A stretch of 64,000 nt of DNA, taken from NCBI RefSeq assembly GCF_019923565.1, contig NZ_CP074435.1, positions 395,847 through 459,846 of the forward strand. The letters are read 5' to 3'. Source of the stretch: Candidatus Schneideria nysicola (GTDB lineage Bacteria; Pseudomonadota; Gammaproteobacteria; Enterobacterales; Enterobacteriaceae). Position 1 is the first letter of the stretch, and every line of letters begins with the position of its first letter. Under the pieces are notes generated by a model. That model was given only the letters and a program-made list of their open reading frames with translations. It searched no databases and was not told the origin of the DNA. This document shows positions 1 to 9,879 of the stretch, piece after piece. The position numbers were made by a program, and so were the translations under genes.

Positions 1-129
1 CTATTATAATTTAAATTATAAATAATTAATATAATATAACAGATAGTGTTAATAAACTATTTATTTTTAATATCGAAATTTAAACAGATAATATAATTAT
101 TTAATTTTAGATAAATTTTGGAAAAAATT

Positions 130-642
130 ATGACAAATAGAGGTGTAAATAAAGTTATTTTAATAGGTAATTTAGGTCAAGATCCAGAAATACGTTATAT
201 GTCTAATGGAAATGCAGTAACTAATATAAATTTAGCTACTTCCGAAACATGGCGTGATAAACAAAATGATGAAATAAAAGAAAAAACTGAATGGCATCGA
301 ATAGTTATTTTTGGAAAACAAGCTGAAATAGTCAATGAATATTTAAAAAAAGGTTCTCAGATTTATATTGAAGGTTCTTTACAAACACGTAAATGGCAAG
401 ATCAAAATGGACAAGATAGATATATTACCGAAGTCATTGTAAGTAGTAGAGGTGGCATGATACAAATGTTAGGAAATCGTCCAGAAAAAGAATTGTTAAA
501 TTCTAATAATTGGATCAATACCAAAAATACTAAAATAAATAAAATTAGTAAAGAATCAGACGATATGAATGATTCTAAGAAAAATATTCAAAAAAATCAC
601 AATGAATTTCCAATTAATTTTGATGATGATATTCCATTTTAA
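130..642 (+). CDS. ssb: Single-stranded DNA-binding protein SSB
   Basis: Homotetrameric protein that coats single-stranded DNA in replication, repair and recombination. The 170-residue product has an N-terminal OB fold (about residues 1-110) nearly colinear with E. coli SSB, including [16 protein letters not shown] and the aromatic residues around EWHR and RKWQD. A short low-complexity, Asn/Lys-rich linker follows, and the C-terminal tip DDDIPF, which binds partner proteins, is intact. An in-frame TTG lies at 118, but the ATG at 130 (MTNRGVNK) matches the E. coli start. The gene stands alone; uvrA, its divergent neighbour in E. coli, is not seen upstream in this window. No LexA box is visible in the 117 bases before it. 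Confidence 0.97.
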   Translation: MTNRGVNKVILIGNLGQDPEIRYMSNGNAVTNINLATSETWRDKQNDEIKEKTEWHRIVIFGKQAEIVNEYLKKGSQIYIEGSLQTRKWQDQNGQDRYITEVIVSSRGGMIQMLGNRPEKELLNSNNWINTKNTKINKISKESDDMNDSKKNIQKNHNEFPINFDDDIPF

Positions 643-673
643 ATTAGAATTAATTTGCAATTAAATTTATTTT

Positions 674-693
674 AAAAATCTTTATAGATTTTT
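674..693 (+). other. Perfect 8-bp hairpin before rluC start
   Basis: AAAAATCT and AGATTTTT flank a TTAT loop. The stem ends two bases before the rluC ATG (696) and occupies the place where a Shine-Dalgarno sequence should be; none is visible. It could be a weak ssb terminator or limit rluC translation. AT-rich hairpins also arise by chance here. Confidence 0.3.
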
Positions 694-695
694 AT

Positions 696-1670
696 ATGAA
701 AAATACTAAAAATAATGATTATTTTTATTTCGCTATTCCAATAGATAGAATAGATCAAAGAATTGATAATTTTTTACATATTTATTTAAGTACTGTTCCT
801 AAAAGTGCAATTTATAGATTATTACGTAAAGGAATAATTAAGGTAAATGGATATAGTATTAAACCTAATTATAAATTTAAAAATAATGATAGAATCTATA
901 TTCCTCAAAAGATATATTCTCAACACATAAATGATAAAAGAATATTTAATTCTACTTATTTAAATACTGAAAAAATTCAATTCTTAAATAAGAGAATTTT
1001 ATATGAAGATTCATATTTATTAATAATTGATAAACCTACTGGAATAGCGGTACATGGCGGAAGTGGATTAAGTTACGGAATTATTGAAGGATTACGTATA
1101 TTACGTAATGATGTTTCACTCGAGTTAGTACATCGATTAGATAAAGATACATCAGGAATTCTTATTATAGCAAAAAAAAGATCTGCTTTGCGTTTTCTAC
1201 ATGAACAGTTTCGTATAAATAATATTTTGAAATATTATTTAGCTTTAGTAAAAGGTACATGGAATATTAAAGAAAAAAGTATAACTACATATCTTCATAA
1301 AAAAATTTCTGGTATTTCTCGATTAATGACTAATGATAATAGAATAGGAAAAAAATCAGAGACTTGTTTTCAAATAAAAGAAAAATTTCGTATTGCTACT
1401 TTAGTGAATATTTCTCCTATAACTGGACGTACTCATCAAATACGTGTACATAGTCAATATTTAGGTCATCCTATTGCTTTAGATAAATTATATGGTGATA
1501 ATGATTTTAATAATTTGATGAAAAAAAAATGTGGATTAAACCGATTATTTTTACATGCTTCTGAATTAATATGTATCCATCCTAATACTAAAAAGACTTT
1601 ATATATTAAAGCACCTATAGATAATCACTTAAATAAGTGTCTTTTATATTTAAGAAAAAATATTCAATAA
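696..1670 (+). CDS. rluC: 23S rRNA pseudouridine synthase RluC
   Basis: Converts uridines 955, 2504 and 2580 (E. coli numbering) of 23S rRNA to pseudouridine. The 324-residue protein has an N-terminal S4 RNA-binding domain (about 18-75, QRIDNFL...IIKVNG) and a RluA-type catalytic domain. The catalytic aspartate is D149 in HRLDKDTSG, and the family motif GRTHQIRVH is present. AVHGGSGLS and LNRLFLHA are characteristic of RluC rather than RluD. In E. coli rluC lies next to rne; here it follows ssb and converges on dcd, so the local order is rearranged. Length is close to the E. coli protein. Confidence 0.95.
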   Translation: MKNTKNNDYFYFAIPIDRIDQRIDNFLHIYLSTVPKSAIYRLLRKGIIKVNGYSIKPNYKFKNNDRIYIPQKIYSQHINDKRIFNSTYLNTEKIQFLNKRILYEDSYLLIIDKPTGIAVHGGSGLSYGIIEGLRILRNDVSLELVHRLDKDTSGILIIAKKRSALRFLHEQFRINNILKYYLALVKGTWNIKEKSITTYLHKKISGISRLMTNDNRIGKKSETCFQIKEKFRIATLVNISPITGRTHQIRVHSQYLGHPIALDKLYGDNDFNNLMKKKCGLNRLFLHASELICIHPNTKKTLYIKAPIDNHLNKCLLYLRKNIQ

Positions 1671-1688
1671 AATAGTATAAACGATAAT

Positions 1689-1726
1689 ATTTTAGTTTAT
1701 TATATTTATTTTAGTTTATTATATTT
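1689..1726. repeat. Perfect 19-bp tandem duplication at the dcd stop codon
   Basis: Two identical 19-base copies (1689-1707 and 1708-1726, each ATTTTAGTTTATTATATTT) abut exactly. The copy nearer dcd contains its last codons and stop (1711-1713, minus strand); the other lies beyond the stop in the rluC/dcd convergent gap. It looks like a slippage duplication. Confidence 0.9.
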
Positions 1727-2271
1727 TTTTGCTCATAATATTGAGCGGTTTCTCTTTTATTATATGGACGTATAGATTTACCACTAAGTAACTCAAAACT
1801 TAATGCACCTATTATCATTCCTGGTCGAAGTACTAATGGTATTTTTCCAGAGTTATAAAATTCAAGAACAATTTGTCCTTTCCAACCTGGATCAATTCTA
1901 TGAGCTGTAGCATGGATCATTAATCCTAATCTTGCTAATGAGGATCTACCATCTAACCATCCTACGATATTATCAGGTAAAGAAATCGATTCTAAAGTAA
2001 GAGCTAATACAAATTCATTTGGATAAATAAAAAATTTATCATTATTAGATAACTCAATATTATCACTCATAACTTGTTTTATTAAGTTATAGTCATTTAT
2101 TTGAGTTAAATCAATAAATTTAATTGTATGTTCTTTTTTAAATATACGAAACTGATTACCTAAACATATATCGACTGTGGCTCCATGAATTCTTTCTGTA
2201 GAAGGTTTTGGATTAATAATTAATTTTTCTTCTTTTAACCATATTTCAATATCTTTATCACATAATTTCAT
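1711..2271 (-). CDS. dcd: dCTP deaminase
   Basis: Deaminates dCTP to dUTP, the main route to dUMP for dTMP synthesis in enterics. The 186-residue product is colinear with E. coli Dcd (193 residues). [22 protein letters not shown] and the catalytic glutamate E137 in VLEFYNSGK are all present, as is the [12 protein letters not shown] strand. The C-terminus is about seven residues shorter than in E. coli, and its last codons lie inside a 19-bp tandem duplication, so the shortening may come from slippage. The frameshifted tmk in this window acts later in the same dTTP pathway. Confidence 0.96.
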   Translation of the reverse strand: MKLCDKDIEIWLKEEKLIINPKPSTERIHGATVDICLGNQFRIFKKEHTIKFIDLTQINDYNLIKQVMSDNIELSNNDKFFIYPNEFVLALTLESISLPDNIVGWLDGRSSLARLGLMIHATAHRIDPGWKGQIVLEFYNSGKIPLVLRPGMIIGALSFELLSGKSIRPYNKRETAQYYEQKNIIN

Positions 2272-2305
2272 AATTTGTATACCTATTTTTTTATTTTATA
2301 TTGAT

Positions 2306-3034
2306 CTAGTTAATACTAGACATAATTTTTTCTATCTGTTTTGCTGCATAATCTAATTTTAATTTTAGATAAGCTTTATGCAAATATGGTAAGGTTTTCC
2401 ATATAGTTCGAGTATCTGAACAATCAGATAATATTTTAGCAAATCTATTAACTACGGATATATAAGCACCACATTGATCATAATATTTTATTACTGCTAA
2501 ATCATATTTAGCTATTCTATTATTTAGATAATTTAATCGATAATTGGTATCAATAATATATTGACTATGAGGAAAATATTGAATTAATTTTTTAAAATCT
2601 TGTATTGCTTCTTGAATATGTTCTGTAGTACGGTCCGTTCTATTTATATGAAAATATTTATGAAATGTATTATAATCTAATGCCATATTAATTAGTCCTC
2701 GCATATATAATATATAATCAAGTTGTGTATGAATAAGATTAAGACGAAGAAATTGATCAATAAGGTTTTTTGCTTTTAAAAAGTTATTTAATTTATAATA
2801 AGAATAAATTAAAGTTATATTTATTTGTTGCCTATAAGGATTAAAAGGATAAATTTTTTCTAAATAATGTAATTCTTCAATAGCTTTTGTATAGTTATTA
2901 TTTTTAATATTATTTTGAATAGAAATATAAATTTGATTAAAAGAAATATTATTATTTTTTAAATTTTTTTTATTAGTACAACTAATTAATGTTAATTGAC
3001 AGACAATAAAAATTATATTAAAAATATATATCAT
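2306..3034 (-). CDS. bamD: Outer-membrane assembly lipoprotein BamD
   Basis: Essential lipoprotein of the BAM complex that inserts beta-barrel proteins into the outer membrane. A hydrophobic signal ends in the lipobox LISC with the acylated cysteine at residue 19. The remaining part is helical TPR-like sequence (YTKAIEELHYLEKIYPFNPYR, then repeats around FLKAKNLIDQFLR and AIQDFKKLIQYFPHSQY), and the 242-residue length matches E. coli (245). It is divergent from rluD with 65 bases between them, as in E. coli. Its presence implies the cell still builds an outer membrane with barrel proteins. Confidence 0.95.
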   Translation of the reverse strand: MIYIFNIIFIVCQLTLISCTNKKNLKNNNISFNQIYISIQNNIKNNNYTKAIEELHYLEKIYPFNPYRQQINITLIYSYYKLNNFLKAKNLIDQFLRLNLIHTQLDYILYMRGLINMALDYNTFHKYFHINRTDRTTEHIQEAIQDFKKLIQYFPHSQYIIDTNYRLNYLNNRIAKYDLAVIKYYDQCGAYISVVNRFAKILSDCSDTRTIWKTLPYLHKAYLKLKLDYAAKQIEKIMSSIN

Positions 3035-3099
3035 AAATATTAATTCCTTATTTATCAGGAAGGAATAAGATAAGATATTATTAATTATTTTTTTATAAA

Positions 3100-4023
3100 A
3101 TGATAAATATTTCTAATAATAGAAAACGATTAGACTTAGTAGTTACAGAACTTTTTCCTAAATACTCAAGATCACAAATTAAGAATTGGATTCTCCAAGG
3201 GAGAGTAAAAGTTAATGGAATCACTACATTTATCCCTAAAAAAAAGGTCTTAGGAAACGAATCAATCATTATTTCTTTTCCTCTTATTAAAGAAGAAAAA
3301 AAAGACTTAGCTCAAAATATTAAATTAAATATTCTTTATGAAGACGATTATTTAATTATAATTAATAAGACTGCTAATTTATTAGTATGTCCAGGTATTA
3401 AACAAACTGAAGGAACTATTTTTAATAGTTTATTATATCATTATCCATCCAATATTCTTTTACCTAGAGCTGGTATTGTGCATCGATTAGATAAAGATAC
3501 CACAGGACTTATGATAATCGCAAAAACAATTCTTTCTCAAAATAGATTAATAGAATTAATTAAATATAGAAAAATTATAAGAGAGTATGAAGCTATTGTT
3601 ATAGGAAATATAAAAGAATCTTATGGAAAAATAGATAAACCAATTGCTCGTCATTTTAGTAAACGTATTCATATGATTATTAGTTCTAGAGGTAAACCCT
3701 CAACAACTCACTATAAAGTCATAGAAAGATTTCATAATTATACTAGAATTTCTTTAAGATTAGAAAGTGGTCGTACTCATCAAATTAGAGTACATATGAA
3801 ATCCATTGGATATCCATTAGTTGGTGATACTTTATATGGGGGGAATTCTCATGAAAAATTTAGAGTATATCAAAATTTATTGAATAGACAGGCTTTACAT
3901 GCAATAATGTTAGAATTTTATCATCCTATTACGTTTACTAAAATATATTGTCGTATTCCCTTACCAGATGATATGAAAAATTTTTTAGATATGTTAAAGA
4001 ACAATCATATAAATTATTGCTAA
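3100..4023 (+). CDS. rluD: 23S rRNA pseudouridine synthase RluD
   Basis: Makes pseudouridines 1911, 1915 and 1917 in helix 69 of 23S rRNA. The 307-residue protein has an S4 domain (about 1-60, SRSQIKNWILQGRVKVNG) and a RluA catalytic domain with HRLDKDTTG (catalytic D131) and GRTHQIRVH. The divergent bamD neighbour is the E. coli context and, together with LLPRAGIVHRL, separates it from RluC. It is slightly shorter than E. coli RluD (326), mainly at the C-terminus. Confidence 0.95.
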   Translation: MINISNNRKRLDLVVTELFPKYSRSQIKNWILQGRVKVNGITTFIPKKKVLGNESIIISFPLIKEEKKDLAQNIKLNILYEDDYLIIINKTANLLVCPGIKQTEGTIFNSLLYHYPSNILLPRAGIVHRLDKDTTGLMIIAKTILSQNRLIELIKYRKIIREYEAIVIGNIKESYGKIDKPIARHFSKRIHMIISSRGKPSTTHYKVIERFHNYTRISLRLESGRTHQIRVHMKSIGYPLVGDTLYGGNSHEKFRVYQNLLNRQALHAIMLEFYHPITFTKIYCRIPLPDDMKNFLDMLKNNHINYC

Positions 4024-4062
4024 AAATTAATAATAGCTTCTGACTAATTTTTTATTAAAAAT

Positions 4063-5688
4063 ATGAAAAAAGAATGTAATTCATATATTACTGATGTTCT
4101 TATTGTTGGTAGTGGTGTAGCAGGTTTATCAATAGCATTACAACTATCTGAAAATTTTAAAATTGTTATATTAAGTAAAACGTCTTTAGAAGAATGTTCT
4201 ACTTTATATGCTCAAGGAGGGATTGCAACCGTATTAGATGAAAATGATAGTACGGATTCTCACATTCATGATACTTTAATAGCAGGAAGGGAATTATCAG
4301 ATAAAAATATAGTAGAATATATAGCTACAAATGCTTGGAATTGTATTCAATGGCTTATTGATCAAGGTATGATTTTTGATTATGAAATATCTTCTAATCA
4401 CTCTTCTAAAAAATATCATTTAACTAGAGAAGGAGGTCATAGTCATAGACGTATATTACATGTAGCAGATTCTACTGGCCGAACACTTGAAAATTTACTT
4501 ATAAATAAAATTTTAAAATATAAAAATATTCAGACGATGGAATATCGTAATGTAATAGATTTAATCTTTTCAGATGTAGTTGAAGTTTCCCGTATTCCAC
4601 CTCGTATAATAGGCGCTTATGTATGGAATTCTATAAAAAAAGAAGTAGAGATATATTATGCTAAAATTGTAGTATTAGCTACAGGTGGAGCATCTAGAGT
4701 ATATAAATATACGACCAATCCTAATGTTTCATCAGGCGATGGTATTGCAATTGCTTGGAGAGCAGGTTGTCGTGTGGCTAATTTAGAATTTATTCAATTT
4801 CATCCTACTTGTTTATTTCATCCTAAAGTACATAATTTTTTACTAACAGAAGCATTACGAGGTGAAGGGGCCTATTTATGTCGTCCAGATGGAAGTCGTT
4901 TTATGTCTCTTTTTGATAAAAGAGAGGAATTAGCTCCAAGAGATATTGTAACCCGTGCTATTAATTATGAAATGAAACGTCTTAAAGTAGATTGTATGTA
5001 TTTAAATATTAGTCACCAATCTGATTTATTTATTCGTTATCATTTTCCAACGATATATAATAAATTACTTAAATTAGGGATTGATTTAACTCGAGAACCG
5101 ATTCCTATTACGCCAGCGGCACATTATACCTGTGGTGGAGTTGTCGTAGATAGAAGAGGTCGTACTGACTTAGATGGACTGTATGCGATAGGAGAAGTAA
5201 GTTATACTGGATTACATGGTGCAAATCGTTTAGCTTCAAATTCTTTGATAGAATGTTTGGTTTACGGTTATTCGGCTGCAAAAGATATTAATGAGTGTTT
5301 ATCTTATATTTCACCTGTTTCTAAATGTAAAATCAGTATTCAAAATAGACGAATAATTTCAGAAAAAAAAGAAAAATTTTTAATGAAAAAATTATATGAT
5401 TTGCGTTCCTTAATGTGGAAATATGTAGGTATTATGCGTTCTTCTAATGAACTAAAATTTGCTTTAAATCAAGTCAAAGATTTACAGAATATAATCTTCA
5501 ATCAGTATGAAGAAAGATTGCTTATTTCTGATATTCTATTAGAATTACGTAACTTAATACAAGTTGCTCAATTAATTATTGTAAGTGCACTTTCTCGTAA
5601 AGAAAGCAGAGGATTACATTTTATGACAGATTTTCCAGATATGTTATCTAATGCCCAACCAACTTTTTTAAATCCTAACGAAAAATAA
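4063..5688 (+). CDS. nadB: L-aspartate oxidase
   Basis: FAD enzyme that oxidises L-aspartate to iminoaspartate, the first step of de novo NAD synthesis; the product goes to quinolinate synthase NadA. The 541-residue length equals the E. coli enzyme. Visible motifs are the FAD Rossmann signature [14 protein letters not shown] near residue 15, [22 protein letters not shown], the [10 protein letters not shown] catalytic arginine region, HYTCGGV and [14 protein letters not shown]. It is a monocistronic-looking plus-strand gene between rluD and mutH; nadA is not in the window. Retention suggests the symbiont makes its own NAD, perhaps for the host too. Confidence 0.96.
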   Translation: MKKECNSYITDVLIVGSGVAGLSIALQLSENFKIVILSKTSLEECSTLYAQGGIATVLDENDSTDSHIHDTLIAGRELSDKNIVEYIATNAWNCIQWLIDQGMIFDYEISSNHSSKKYHLTREGGHSHRRILHVADSTGRTLENLLINKILKYKNIQTMEYRNVIDLIFSDVVEVSRIPPRIIGAYVWNSIKKEVEIYYAKIVVLATGGASRVYKYTTNPNVSSGDGIAIAWRAGCRVANLEFIQFHPTCLFHPKVHNFLLTEALRGEGAYLCRPDGSRFMSLFDKREELAPRDIVTRAINYEMKRLKVDCMYLNISHQSDLFIRYHFPTIYNKLLKLGIDLTREPIPITPAAHYTCGGVVVDRRGRTDLDGLYAIGEVSYTGLHGANRLASNSLIECLVYGYSAAKDINECLSYISPVSKCKISIQNRRIISEKKEKFLMKKLYDLRSLMWKYVGIMRSSNELKFALNQVKDLQNIIFNQYEERLLISDILLELRNLIQVAQLIIVSALSRKESRGLHFMTDFPDMLSNAQPTFLNPNEK

Positions 5689-5733
5689 TATATTCCATTC
5701 CTATCATCTCATTATCTTCATCTATTTTCATTC

Positions 5734-6432
5734 TTAATCAAAGAAACTTTTTATAATTTTTTTAGTAAAAGACTTTTTGAAATAAAATCCACATGGAGAA
5801 ACTAAAATAATTTTTCCATTTTGATCTATAGCAGGAGTTAGAGAAAGATGGTTCTTTCTTTTAGAAGATATTTGTATTAATTCACCAGAAAAATTATATA
5901 TTGATTGAATTTTTCCTAAAACTATTAAATTCATCAAGGATTCCCAATCATATTGTAATATTAATTCTTCTAACTTGTTTAGATTTAAAATCCATAAGTG
6001 AGGGATTCCAATCCTTCTCATAGAAAGAGTAATATCTTTACTACCTTCAATAGGTATCCATAAAATTTTAGAAATTTTATAACGTAAATAACTTGTTTCC
6101 CAAATTGTTTTATGATAATTAATTAAATTAATCATACAAATAAAGGTGTTTTCTATTGGAATTCCATTTTCATCAATAGGTAGAGTTTTTAATTCAATAT
6201 TTAAATGGGGAAAATCTCTAGAAGCTTTACTTTTCGTATTGGCACCTAAACAAAATTCTATTAATTTTCCAATCCATCCTTTATCTTTTTTAAGATCCAG
6301 TGGAATATTTATATTAGCCCACGTAGCTAATTCTCCTAAATTAAATCCAGCAAGCCTATTTGCACGATCCATTAACTCCTTTTGAGAAGAAGGGGGAAAT
6401 GGAGGATAAGAAAGTTTTATATAATTTATCAA
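5734..6432 (-). CDS. mutH: DNA mismatch repair endonuclease MutH
   Basis: Nicks the unmethylated strand at hemimethylated GATC sites during methyl-directed mismatch repair, activated by MutS and MutL. The 232-residue product (E. coli 229) keeps the restriction-endonuclease-like catalytic set in SRDFPHLNIELK: D73, E80 and K82. LGELATWANI and GWIGKLIEFCLGA near the N-terminus, and the C-terminal YNWESL and GKIQSIYNFSGE-like regions, also match. mutS and uvrD are present in this window; mutL and dam are not seen here. MutH is restricted to a few gamma-proteobacteria and is often lost in symbionts, so its intact state is notable. Confidence 0.94.
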   Translation of the reverse strand: MINYIKLSYPPFPPSSQKELMDRANRLAGFNLGELATWANINIPLDLKKDKGWIGKLIEFCLGANTKSKASRDFPHLNIELKTLPIDENGIPIENTFICMINLINYHKTIWETSYLRYKISKILWIPIEGSKDITLSMRRIGIPHLWILNLNKLEELILQYDWESLMNLIVLGKIQSIYNFSGELIQISSKRKNHLSLTPAIDQNGKIILVSPCGFYFKKSFTKKIIKSFFD

Positions 6433-6484
6433 TTAATTATATTTTCCTTATAATGTATAAAAATATTCTAAAAATAATATTTTT

Positions 6485-7045
6485 TTATAAATATACGTTA
6501 TTAGACCAAATGATTTCTCCACTTTTAACCAAAATAAGTTGGATACTAATATTTAATTTATTCATATTCTCTTCAATTTTACTAGATAAAATATAATGTA
6601 TATTTAAATAATGAGCAATTTCTACCTCTTTATAGAAAGATTCTAAATTATCCTCTTTATCTAAATTAAAGAGAATCTTAGCATTGTTATCTATTTCTTT
6701 TTCTTCTATAACTTTTACTGCTTCATTACGAAGTAAATTAATGATTAGTATAGTCACTATATCAATTGGTATAAAAATATTAGTATTATTTATAATTTTT
6801 TTTACTAAAAATACATGATTAAAATTAATTTCCTCTATAGAAACGAGATTTTTTATTAGTGGTCTTAATATATTTTCCCAATTTATCTTAATTAATTCTT
6901 TATTTGTATCATTCAATGACAACAATATATTTTTTTTCTTCTTTCCATCAATGGGCTCAGTGGGATAATAATGATTTATAGGAGATTTTATAGTACAATT
7001 AGTTAATAAACATAATAAAAAAAGGATAAGAAGAATTATAGGCAT
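6485..7045 (-). CDS. lpoB: Penicillin-binding protein activator LpoB
   Basis: Outer-membrane lipoprotein that reaches through the periplasm to activate the peptidoglycan synthase PBP1B. The 186-residue protein begins with a hydrophobic signal and a degenerate lipobox ending at C17 (LLTNC). The rest resembles the E. coli LpoB C-terminal domain: a conserved loop NNTNIFIPIDIVT, a central helix-strand region, and the terminal QLILVKSGEIIWSNN, close to the E. coli LMLVQTGEIIWSG. The E. coli proline-rich linker is mostly gone. Position 17 bases downstream of hinT in the tmk-to-lpoB block supports the call. Sequence similarity is low except at the C-terminus. Confidence 0.85.
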   Translation of the reverse strand: MPIILLILFLLCLLTNCTIKSPINHYYPTEPIDGKKKKNILLSLNDTNKELIKINWENILRPLIKNLVSIEEINFNHVFLVKKIINNTNIFIPIDIVTILIINLLRNEAVKVIEEKEIDNNAKILFNLDKEDNLESFYKEVEIAHYLNIHYILSSKIEENMNKLNISIQLILVKSGEIIWSNNVYL

Positions 7046-7062
7046 GTTGTTATTAAATTACA

Positions 7063-7422
7063 TTAACTAACTACTAATGGTCCAAGTGATCTTCCACCTA
7101 ATAAATGAACATGAAGATGAAAAATCTCTTGTCCTCCATGACTATTACAATTAATAATTAGTCTATATCCACTTTCACTAATACCATGTGATTGAGCAAT
7201 ATTTTTTGCTACGGTAAATAATCTCCCAATTATAATTTCATCGTCAGTCGTGATATCATTTATTGTTGGAATGATTTTATTAGTAACTATAAGAACGTGA
7301 ACTGGTGTTTTAGGATACTTATCATAAAAAGCTGTAACTAATTTATCTTGATAAATAATATTGACAGGTATTTCCTTACGAATAATCTTACTAAAAATAG
7401 TTTCTTCTGTTTTATTTATCAT
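7063..7422 (-). CDS. hinT: HIT-family purine nucleoside phosphoramidase HinT
   Basis: Hydrolyses adenosine 5'-phosphoramidates and aminoacyl-adenylates. The 119-residue length is identical to E. coli HinT. The histidine triad HLHVHLL (H102, H104, H106) is intact, with H104 the expected nucleophile, and [13 protein letters not shown] at the N-terminus is typical. It sits between ptsG and lpoB as in E. coli, although fhuE and ycfL are missing from that interval. Confidence 0.95.
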   Translation of the reverse strand: MINKTEETIFSKIIRKEIPVNIIYQDKLVTAFYDKYPKTPVHVLIVTNKIIPTINDITTDDEIIIGRLFTVAKNIAQSHGISESGYRLIINCNSHGGQEIFHLHVHLLGGRSLGPLVVS

Positions 7423-7506
7423 TGTTTTATTTCTTGTTAAATAACATTCATTAATGATAATAAATCTTCATATAAAATCTAATACATTACAAATAAATGT
7501 CATTAA

Positions 7507-8940
7507 TTATTGCATATAATTGTTCATCTCAATCCTTAGATTATCAGATTGTGTTCCAAATATTGCTTGTATTCCTGTTCCTATAATTATAACTCCTCTG
7601 GCTCCAAGTTGGATTAGTTTCTCTTTCTCCACTTTTTTTGTATCAATTACACTTACACGTAATCTTGTTATACAAGCATCAAGACTAATAATATTATCTT
7701 TTCCTCCAAAAGCATTAATTAATTCTTCTATCATTGTATCTTTATTTGTCATTTTTCTTGTTTCTTCAATAAAAGTATCTCTACCTGGTGTTTTTAAATC
7801 TAATTGTATAATTAAATATCTAAATATACTATAATAAATAAATGCATATAAAATTCCTATTATTGGAAATAACCATATACGATTACTATTACCACTAAGT
7901 AGTATAAAATCGATTAAACCATGTGAAAAACTTGTACCGTTACGCATCTCTAAAAGAATACAAATTGGAAAAGCTAAACTCGATAATATTACATGTATAC
8001 CATATAATATGGGGGCTATAAACATAAAAGAAAATTCAATTGGTTCGGTAATGCCAGTTAAAAAAGAAGTCAAAGCAGCCGAAAGCATAATCCCTCCTAT
8101 TCTAGAACGATATTTTGTCCAAGAAGAGTGCCAAATAGCTATAGCAGCGGCTGGTAAGCCATACATTTTAAATAAAAATCCTCCTGATAGTTTTCCTGCA
8201 GTAGGATCACCAGCCATATAACGAGGAATATCTCCATGAAAAACTTGTCCCATTGCATTAGTATATTCACCTACTTGCATTTGAAATGGAACATTCCATA
8301 TATGATGTAACCCAAAGGGAACTAGTGCACGTTCGACTAAACCATAAATACTAAAAGCAACTACTGAATTTTGATAAGCAGCCCAATAGGAAAATTTTTG
8401 AATAATACTTCCTATTGGAGGCCAAATAAAAGATAAAATAGTCCCAACCATAATTGCTATTAATCCAGAAGCAATAGGTACAAAACGATTCCCTCCAAAA
8501 AAACCTAAAAAATCTGGTAATTTAATAGTATGAAAGCGATTAAAAGTAAATGCGGCAATACTTCCAGATATAATTCCACCTAACACTCCAGTATTAGATA
8601 AATATTCTGCTGAAATTTTTTGAAAAGAAATATAAGATGATAATAAAGGAGTAATAACTGACATTGTTTTTATTAAAATACTATATACTATTAAAGCTGA
8701 TAAAGCTGAAACTCCGTTATTATTAGTAAAACCTAAAGCAATTCCAATTGCAAAAATTAATGGCATATTAGTAAATATAGATCCCCCTGCTTCAGCCATC
8801 ACATGAGAAACTACTTCCGGTATCCAATAAAAATTAGCGGAACCAACTCCTAATAAAATACCAGCTATAGGTAAAACAGAGACTGGCAACATTAAAGATT
8901 GACCTACTTTTTGTAAATTAGAAAATGGATTCTGAAGCAT
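7507..8940 (-). CDS. ptsG: Glucose-specific PTS transporter EIICB
   Basis: Imports and phosphorylates glucose using phosphate from EIIA-Glc. The 477-residue protein matches E. coli PtsG in length: an N-terminal multi-span EIIC domain (about 1-380) with [15 protein letters not shown] in the substrate region, a linker, and a C-terminal EIIB domain whose phosphorylated cysteine is C423 in [21 protein letters not shown] ends the EIIB fold. crr and ptsHI are not in the window but must exist if this works. Glucose uptake by PTS is plausible in a symbiont that depends on host sugar. Confidence 0.96.
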   Translation of the reverse strand: MLQNPFSNLQKVGQSLMLPVSVLPIAGILLGVGSANFYWIPEVVSHVMAEAGGSIFTNMPLIFAIGIALGFTNNNGVSALSALIVYSILIKTMSVITPLLSSYISFQKISAEYLSNTGVLGGIISGSIAAFTFNRFHTIKLPDFLGFFGGNRFVPIASGLIAIMVGTILSFIWPPIGSIIQKFSYWAAYQNSVVAFSIYGLVERALVPFGLHHIWNVPFQMQVGEYTNAMGQVFHGDIPRYMAGDPTAGKLSGGFLFKMYGLPAAAIAIWHSSWTKYRSRIGGIMLSAALTSFLTGITEPIEFSFMFIAPILYGIHVILSSLAFPICILLEMRNGTSFSHGLIDFILLSGNSNRIWLFPIIGILYAFIYYSIFRYLIIQLDLKTPGRDTFIEETRKMTNKDTMIEELINAFGGKDNIISLDACITRLRVSVIDTKKVEKEKLIQLGARGVIIIGTGIQAIFGTQSDNLRIEMNNYMQ

Positions 8941-9069
8941 TTTACCTATACTCCTAATACTAAATTTTATAAAAAATAAATAAAATTATTATTTCTAATA
9001 AAAATCTTTTATCTTATAATTTTAACATAGTATAATTCATTAATAATATATTTATTTAAATTTTTATAT

Positions 9070-9867
9070 CTAGATACTAGTATCTAATTTTTTTAAATTA
9101 AATAAATTAAAAAAATTATCTGTTGTAAAATTAGCGATTTCTTCTATTGTTATTTTTTTTAAATCTGCAATATATTGAGCAATATTAAGTAAGTAAGCAG
9201 GATGATTTTCTTTTCCTCTATAAGGAACGGGTGTAAGATAGGGAGCATCTGTTTCTATTAATAAACGATCAATAGGTATAAATTTTACCACTTTTTTTAA
9301 TTCATCCGTATTAGAAAACGTAATTATTCCAGAGAAAGATATATAAAATCCCATATCTAATATTACTCTCGCGGTATCTATATTTTCAGTAAAACAATGT
9401 AATATACCTCTACATCTTTCCGCAGATTCTTCACTTAAAATATTTAATGTATCTTTACTAGCTTTTCTTGTATGAATAATAATAGGCTTATTTTGTATAC
9501 AAGCTATACGTATATGTTCTCTAAAAAATTGCTGTTGTATTTTTTTTTCCTCTATATTTTTAATCTTTAAATAATCTAACCCAGTTTCTCCAAAAGCTGA
9601 AATTATTGCATCTTTAGAAATTAAATTTAATAATTCTAAATCTAGAAGATTCTTTGAATAAAGAGGATGTATACCACAAGAAAGTAAAATATCTTTTCTA
9701 TTTATAACTAGATTCTTTAAAATATTAAATTCATTTAAAGTAGTAGATATTGTTAAAAACATTTTAATATTATTACTGTTAGATTTTTTTATAATATTCT
9801 CTATATTTTGAGATAAAGAATAATCTTTTAATTGATTAAGATGACAATGAGAATCCACTAAAAACAT
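9070..9867 (-). CDS. ycfH: TatD-family metal-dependent deoxyribonuclease (YcfH)
   Basis: Member of the TatD amidohydrolase superfamily, metal-dependent nucleases or hydrolases. The 265-residue product carries the family metal-ligand motifs in order: DSHCHL (residues 5-10), GETGLDY, PIIIHTRKA, ILHCF and LLIETDAPYL. Its place between holB and ptsG is that of E. coli ycfH. Its stop is 12 bases before the holB end, consistent with co-transcription from tmk through holB. The precise substrate is not established for this paralogue. Confidence 0.93.
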   Translation of the reverse strand: MFLVDSHCHLNQLKDYSLSQNIENIIKKSNSNNIKMFLTISTTLNEFNILKNLVINRKDILLSCGIHPLYSKNLLDLELLNLISKDAIISAFGETGLDYLKIKNIEEKKIQQQFFREHIRIACIQNKPIIIHTRKASKDTLNILSEESAERCRGILHCFTENIDTARVILDMGFYISFSGIITFSNTDELKKVVKFIPIDRLLIETDAPYLTPVPYRGKENHPAYLLNIAQYIADLKKITIEEIANFTTDNFFNLFNLKKLDTSI

Positions 9868-9879
9868 ATATTTTATTCC

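Noticed and set aside
4-21. 18-bp perfect palindrome TTATAATTTAAATTATAA
   Set aside because: Composed only of A and T in a very AT-rich gap; too likely by chance and without a matching known operator.
6146-6596. Plus-strand frames opposite mutH and lpoB
   Set aside because: Shadows of conserved minus-strand genes, with no RBS or recognisable protein.
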